Positions 5,207-9,076 of a stretch of DNA of 9,076 nucleotides are shown piece after piece. Origin of the DNA: Microbacteriaceae bacterium UBA4731. Lineage in GTDB: Bacteria; Actinomycetota; Actinomycetes; Actinomycetales; Microbacteriaceae. The DNA lies in contig DHJB01000033.1 of assembly GCA_002404115.1 (NCBI GenBank), positions 11,713 through 20,788 of the forward strand, given 5' to 3'. Position 1 is the first letter of the stretch. The number at the start of each line of letters is the position of its first letter. Under the pieces are notes generated by a model. The model made no database searches. It was not told the DNA's origin and was given only the letters and a program-made list of their open reading frames with translations. A program made the translations under genes and the position numbers.

Positions 5207-5210
5207 GCAT

Positions 5211-6887
5211 ATGCCCAACGACGTATACGAACCAGCTGCGCTCGAAGCCGGGACGCTCCGGATCATCCCGATCGGCGGGCTCGGCGAAATCGGCCGCAAC
5301 ATGACGTCGTTCGAGATCGACGGCAAGATCCTCATCGTGGACTGCGGGGTGTTGTTTCCAGAGGAGCACCAGCCGGGCGTCGACCTGATCCTGCCGGACT
5401 TCAGCCCCATCCGTGACCGCCTCGACGACATCCTCGGCGTCGTGCTCACGCACGGCCACGAAGACCACATCGGCGCCGTCCCGTACCTCCTCAAACTGCG
5501 CCAGGACATCCCGCTGATCGGGTCGGGCCTCACCCTCGCGTTCATCGAGGCGAAGCTCAAGGAACACCGCATCACCCCGTACACCCTCCGGGTGAAGGAG
5601 GGGCAGACCGAACGGCTCGGCCCGTTCAACCTCGAATTCGTCGCCGTCAACCACTCCATCCCCGACGCCCTCGCCGTGGCCATCAAGACCGCGGGCGGCA
5701 CCGTGCTGCACACCGGCGACTTCAAGATGGACCAGCTCCCGCTCGACAACCGTCTGACCGACCTGCGCGAATTCGCTCGCCTCGGCACGGAGGGCGTCGA
5801 CCTGTTCCTCGTCGACTCCACCAACGCGGACATCCCCGGCTTCACGCCGAGCGAACGGCTGATCGGCCCCGTGCTCGACGACGTCATCGCCCGTGCGCCC
5901 CGCCGCGTCATCGTCGCCAGCTTCTCCAGCCACGTGCACCGGGTGCAGCAGGTGCTCGACGCGGCGCATGCGAACGGGCGCCGGGTCGCGCTCCTCGGCC
6001 GCTCGATGGTGCGCAACATGACGATCGCCGCCGATCTCGGGTACCTCAAGGTTCCCGAGGGTGTGCTGATCGACTTCAAGAAGGCCGGCAACATCCCGGA
6101 CAACAAGATCGTGTACATGTCCACCGGTTCGCAGGGCGAGCCGATGGCCGTGCTCGCCCGCATGGTCAACCGGGACCACCAGGTCGAGGTGGGGCTGGGC
6201 GACACCGTCATCCTCGCCTCCAGCCTCATCCCCGGCAACGAGAACGCCGTCTACCGGATCATCGACGGCCTGACCAAGCTCGGCGCCACCGTCGTGCACA
6301 AGGGCAACGCCAAGGTGCACGTCTCAGGGCACGCGGCCGCCGGGGAACTGACGTACTGCTACAACATCCTCAAGCCCCGGAACGTGCTGCCCGTGCACGG
6401 CGAGTACCGGCACCTGGTCGCCAACGCCAAGCTCGCCGTCGAAACCGGCGTGCCGGATGCGAACGTGATCCTCGCCGAGGACGGCACCGTCCTCGACCTC
6501 CGGGACGGCATCGTGCGCAAGGTCGGCCAGCTCGACCTCGGCTACGTGTACGTCGACGGCTCCACCGTCGGGGAGATCACGGAGGCCGACCTCAAGGATC
6601 GCCGCACCCTCGCCGAAGAGGGCTTCATCTCGATCATCATCGTGGTCGACGCGTCCACCGGCAAGGTCATCGTCGGACCCGAGATCCACGCGAAGGGATT
6701 CGCCGAGGACGCTGCAGTGTTCGACGCGGTCCTGCCGAAGATCGCGTCCGCCCTCGAGGAGGCCGCCCACAACGGCGTGCGCGACCCGTACGCGCTCCAG
6801 CAGATCGTGCGCCGCACGGTCGGCCGCTGGGTGAACGTGTCCTTCCGCCGCCGCCCCATGATCGTCCCGCTCGTCATCGAGGCCTAA
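5211..6887 (+). CDS. rnj: Ribonuclease J
   Basis: 558 residues from the ATG supported by AGGAGG, a normal RNase J length. The N-terminus TLRIIPIGGLGEIGRNM is typical. The metallo-beta-lactamase metal-binding motif HxHxDH is THGHEDHIG (His81, His83, Asp85, His86), with further ligands His148 (VNHSIPD) and Asp170 (HTGDFKMD). The beta-CASP part shows ASFSSHVHRVQQ (236-247), STGSQGEP (304-311) and VSGHAAAGEL (371-380), and His396 in LPVHGEYRHL closes the zinc site. The C-terminal domain (about 450-558) ends RRRPMIVPLVIEA. RNase J is a cytoplasmic enzyme with endonuclease and 5'-3' exonuclease activity in RNA processing and decay. The link to dapA appears to be positional (31-bp gap) rather than functional. 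A palindromic element lies 38 bp after the stop. Confidence 0.97.
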   Translation: MPNDVYEPAALEAGTLRIIPIGGLGEIGRNMTSFEIDGKILIVDCGVLFPEEHQPGVDLILPDFSPIRDRLDDILGVVLTHGHEDHIGAVPYLLKLRQDIPLIGSGLTLAFIEAKLKEHRITPYTLRVKEGQTERLGPFNLEFVAVNHSIPDALAVAIKTAGGTVLHTGDFKMDQLPLDNRLTDLREFARLGTEGVDLFLVDSTNADIPGFTPSERLIGPVLDDVIARAPRRVIVASFSSHVHRVQQVLDAAHANGRRVALLGRSMVRNMTIAADLGYLKVPEGVLIDFKKAGNIPDNKIVYMSTGSQGEPMAVLARMVNRDHQVEVGLGDTVILASSLIPGNENAVYRIIDGLTKLGATVVHKGNAKVHVSGHAAAGELTYCYNILKPRNVLPVHGEYRHLVANAKLAVETGVPDANVILAEDGTVLDLRDGIVRKVGQLDLGYVYVDGSTVGEITEADLKDRRTLAEEGFISIIIVVDASTGKVIVGPEIHAKGFAEDAAVFDAVLPKIASALEEAAHNGVRDPYALQQIVRRTVGRWVNVSFRRRPMIVPLVIEA

Positions 6888-6925
6888 CCCCTTCGCATCC
6901 GCTCCGCCCGATCGCTCCCCACTTC

Positions 6926-6988
6926 CCGCGAGTGAGCAGTTTCCGCGCCAAAACACCCTGCGGAAGCGCTGAAACTGCTCACTCGCGG
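6926..6988. repeat. Perfect 18-bp inverted repeat (rnj-ftsK gap)
   Basis: CCGCGAGTGAGCAGTTTC (6926-6943) and GAAACTGCTCACTCGCGG (6971-6988) are perfect inverted repeats. After one mismatch, four more pairs form (GCGC 6945-6948 with GCGC 6966-6969), leaving a 17-nt loop. The hairpin sits 38 bp after the rnj stop and 42 bp before the ftsK -10 box. No T-tract follows, so it may act as a rho-independent-like barrier, as a 3' stabiliser, or be a dispersed palindrome. It shares the CGCGA outer end with the elements at 523-656 and 4070-4150. Confidence 0.85.
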
Positions 6989-7030
6989 ACCGGAATCGGC
7001 GTGGGTCGCGAGGAACGGGCAGGGCGGCGG

Positions 7031-7036
7031 TAGCGT
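7031..7036 (+). promoter_or_regulatory. -10 box of ftsK, probably leaderless
   Basis: TAGCGT stands 6 nt before the ATG of ftsK at 7043 and no Shine-Dalgarno lies between them. A -35 box was not recognised in the GC-rich sequence upstream. Confidence 0.55.
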
Positions 7037-7042
7037 GGATTC

Positions 7043-9076
7043 ATGGCTACGAGCACTAAGTCGACCGGTCGCGCCCGCAGCGCGCCCGCGCGCGGCAGCA
7101 CGGCGCGGAAGCCCGTCACAAGGACCGCGACACAGAAGACCGTCAAGTTCCCCACCGCGGAGGCGAAACCCGGCCTGCCCGCACGCGCCTGGATGGCGCT
7201 CGCCCACCTGACCGGCGCCGCCGCCCGCGCGCTCGGCCCGGAGCAGCTGTCGAAGGAAGAACGCCGCGACGGCCTGCCCTTCTTCCTCGTGCTCCTCTCC
7301 ATCGCCGGCGCGGTCGTCGAATGGTTCCTGATCAACAGCCCGGTCGCGCAAACCCTCGACGCGTGGACCTTCGGCGGCCTGTTCGGCCGCGTCGCGTTCG
7401 CGCTCCCGGTGATCATGCTGCTCTTCGCGATCTGGCTCTTCCGCAAACCCAGCTCGATCCACGACAACGGCCGCATCGGCATCGGCCTGTCCCTGCTGCT
7501 CGTGTCGGTTTCCGGCCTCTGCCACATCTTCGGCGGCCAGCCGGCGCCCAGCGCGGGCATGGACACCCTGGCCCTCTCCGGCGGCGTCATCGGCTGGATG
7601 ATCGCCGCACCGCTGATCCTGCTCACCACCTCGGTCGGCGCATCGATCATCGTCATCCTTCTGCTCGTGCTCAGCCTCTTCATCATCACCAAGACCCCAC
7701 CGAACAAGATCGATGCACGCAGCCGCGAACTGTACGCGTGGCTCTTCGGCGCGCAACTGCCGGATGCCGAGGAACGCCAGGCGACGAAGGCCGCGAAGCT
7801 GGAGAAAACGGTCCAGGTCGAACTCGACGGCGTCGACGGCGACGCGGGAGCCCTGCCCTGGTGGCGCCGCAACAGCAGCAACCGGGAGGAAGATCCCGAC
7901 TTCGGCGGAGCCCTCATCGAGGACGCGCCTGGCGCAGATCCGCTCAGCACGCTGCTCGGCGGCGGCGGCGACGCGGCGCGCGGCGGATTCGACACCGCGC
8001 TCGAACCCGTCGACGACCCGAAGGACGGCAAGGACCACTACGGCACAGAGGTGCTCGAAGACCTGCTCAAGGCCGAAGACGCGATCAAGCGCTTCACCGG
8101 CGAGGTCGACCTGCACGGCACCTCCGCGATCGGCTTGCACGCCGACGACCCCGAGGGTCTCACCGAGGTGCTCCCCGGCTTCGACGAGCTGGATGTCGCC
8201 GCGGGCGCCGTCCGGCCCCCGGCAGAGGCCACCGCGCCGCAGCCGTCCGTCCCCTACGTGCTCCCCTCGGCCTCGACCCTCATCGCGGGCCCGCCCGCCA
8301 AGGCCCGCTCCGCGGCCAACGACGAGGTCGTCAAGTCCATCACCGAGGTGCTGCGCCAGTTCCAGGTCGACGCGAAGGTCACCGGGTTCTCCCGCGGCCC
8401 GACCGTCACCCAGTACGAGATCGAGCTCGGCCCCGGCGTCAAGGTGGAGCGGGTCACCGCGCTGAGCAAGAACCTGTCCTACGCGGTCGCGTCGAACGAG
8501 GTGCGCATCCTCTCGCCCATTCCGGGCAAGAGCGCCATCGGCATCGAGATCCCGAACACCGACCGCGAGATCGTCACGCTCGGCGACGTGCTGCGTTCGG
8601 CGACGGCGACGAACAGCACCCACCCGATGACCATCGGCGTCGGCAAGGACGTCGGCGGCGGCTTCGTCATCGCCAACCTCGCCAAGATGCCCCACCTCCT
8701 TGTCGCCGGCTCGACCGGGTCGGGCAAGTCGAGCTTCGTGAACTCGATGATCACGAGCCTGCTCATGCGCGCCAAGCCGAGCGAGGTGCGGATGGTGCTG
8801 ATCGACCCGAAGCGGGTCGAGCTCGCGGCGTACGCCGGCGTCCCGCACCTGATCACGCCCATCATCACGAACGCCAAGAAGGCCGCAGAGGCGCTCCAGT
8901 GGGTCGTCAAAGAGATGGACATGCGGTACGACGACCTGGCCAGCTTCGGCTTTCGTCACATCGACGACTTCAACAAGGCCGTCGTCGGCAACGAGATCGT
9001 GTTGCCGGCCGGCAGCGCCCGCAAGCTCAAGCCGTACCCGTACCTGCTTGTCGTCGTCGACGAGCTCGCCGACCTG
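7043..9076 (+). CDS. ftsK: DNA translocase FtsK, 5' part (truncated by window end)
   Basis: 678 codons are visible and the frame runs off the window. A basic Ala/Ser/Thr/Arg-rich N-terminus (1-45) precedes four or five membrane helices (about 78-98, 113-133, 145-165 and 180-215), then a long acidic linker with a GGGG run (about 220-400). The translocase motor follows: alpha domain about 405-520 ([20 protein letters not shown], 450-469) and beta/RecA domain with Walker A GSTGSGKS (556-563, Lys562), [12 protein letters not shown] (586-597) and Walker B LLVVVDEL (668-675, Asp673-Glu674). The remainder of the motor and the gamma DNA-reading domain lie beyond the window. FtsK sits at the division septum and pumps chromosome ends apart using ATP, supporting dimer resolution by XerCD. 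The ATG is supported by a -10 box 6 nt upstream and by the protein's character from that point. Confidence 0.96.
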   Translation, partial: MATSTKSTGRARSAPARGSTARKPVTRTATQKTVKFPTAEAKPGLPARAWMALAHLTGAAARALGPEQLSKEERRDGLPFFLVLLSIAGAVVEWFLINSPVAQTLDAWTFGGLFGRVAFALPVIMLLFAIWLFRKPSSIHDNGRIGIGLSLLLVSVSGLCHIFGGQPAPSAGMDTLALSGGVIGWMIAAPLILLTTSVGASIIVILLLVLSLFIITKTPPNKIDARSRELYAWLFGAQLPDAEERQATKAAKLEKTVQVELDGVDGDAGALPWWRRNSSNREEDPDFGGALIEDAPGADPLSTLLGGGGDAARGGFDTALEPVDDPKDGKDHYGTEVLEDLLKAEDAIKRFTGEVDLHGTSAIGLHADDPEGLTEVLPGFDELDVAAGAVRPPAEATAPQPSVPYVLPSASTLIAGPPAKARSAANDEVVKSITEVLRQFQVDAKVTGFSRGPTVTQYEIELGPGVKVERVTALSKNLSYAVASNEVRILSPIPGKSAIGIEIPNTDREIVTLGDVLRSATATNSTHPMTIGVGKDVGGGFVIANLAKMPHLLVAGSTGSGKSSFVNSMITSLLMRAKPSEVRMVLIDPKRVELAAYAGVPHLITPIITNAKKAAEALQWVVKEMDMRYDDLASFGFRHIDDFNKAVVGNEIVLPAGSARKLKPYPYLLVVVDELADL

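Noticed and set aside
5199..6320. 373-codon minus-strand frame opposite rnj
   Set aside because: Antisense to conserved RNase J motifs; composition is that of a shadow frame.
6926..6988. Classical intrinsic terminator
   Set aside because: Strong stem but no T-run after it on either strand, so it is listed as an inverted repeat with possible termination function only.
6884..8959. 691-codon open frame on the minus strand opposite ftsK
   Set aside because: Its translation is Asp/Arg/Gly/Ala/Val-biased low-complexity sequence with no recognisable domain, as expected of antisense frames in high-GC genes; the plus strand encodes an unmistakable FtsK with Walker motifs.

Overview
The window is a high-GC chromosomal segment (strong C/G bias at third codon positions, GTG starts, TANNNT-type -10 boxes directly in front of start codons). 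It most resembles an actinobacterium, probably of the family Microbacteriaceae. This rests on protein character (RNase J, ThyX rather than ThyA, FtsK/SpoIIIE) and on the remembered order of a small membrane/TPR protein, thyX, dapA, rnj and ftsK in that family. No search was run and the genus cannot be told. Almost all of the window is coding; the longest gap without a gene is 272 bp (2020-2291).

Layout. At the left edge, the 3' end of an unidentified reading frame (to 88) overlaps by ATGA a small two-helix membrane protein with one TPR-like repeat (85-561). Its last 12 codons and stop codon lie inside the first of two tandem palindromic elements (523-583 and 596-656). Next is a minus-strand block read from right to left: a membrane-anchored thioredoxin-fold protein (2755-3201), overlapping a DUF4395-type membrane protein with a CxxC motif (2292-2774); a gap holding two strong hairpins and a promoter; then osmC (1594-2019) and a TIGR01777/DUF1731 NAD(P)-binding protein (685-1575). 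Divergently on the plus strand are thyX (3317-4054), dapA (4202-5179), rnj (5211-6887) and the first 678 codons of ftsK (7043 to the window edge).

Function. The plus-strand genes are housekeeping: dTMP synthesis, the first committed step of lysine/diaminopimelate synthesis, RNA processing and decay, and chromosome translocation at division. The minus-strand block looks like a thiol/peroxide module: a tethered thioredoxin fold, a membrane CxxC protein and a peroxiredoxin-like OsmC.

Most notable non-coding signals: (i) three kinds of long imperfect palindrome (523-656, 4070-4150, 6926-6988), all beginning CGCGA but with different arms, each placed just after a gene; (ii) four genes (thioredoxin, thyX, dapA, ftsK) whose -10 box sits only 6-7 nt before the start codon, implying leaderless mRNAs, against clear Shine-Dalgarno sites for osmC and rnj. 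I did not find a CRISPR array, tRNA, rRNA, insertion sequence or defence system. The nearest thing to an undescribed system is the thioredoxin/DUF4395/OsmC block and the palindrome families.
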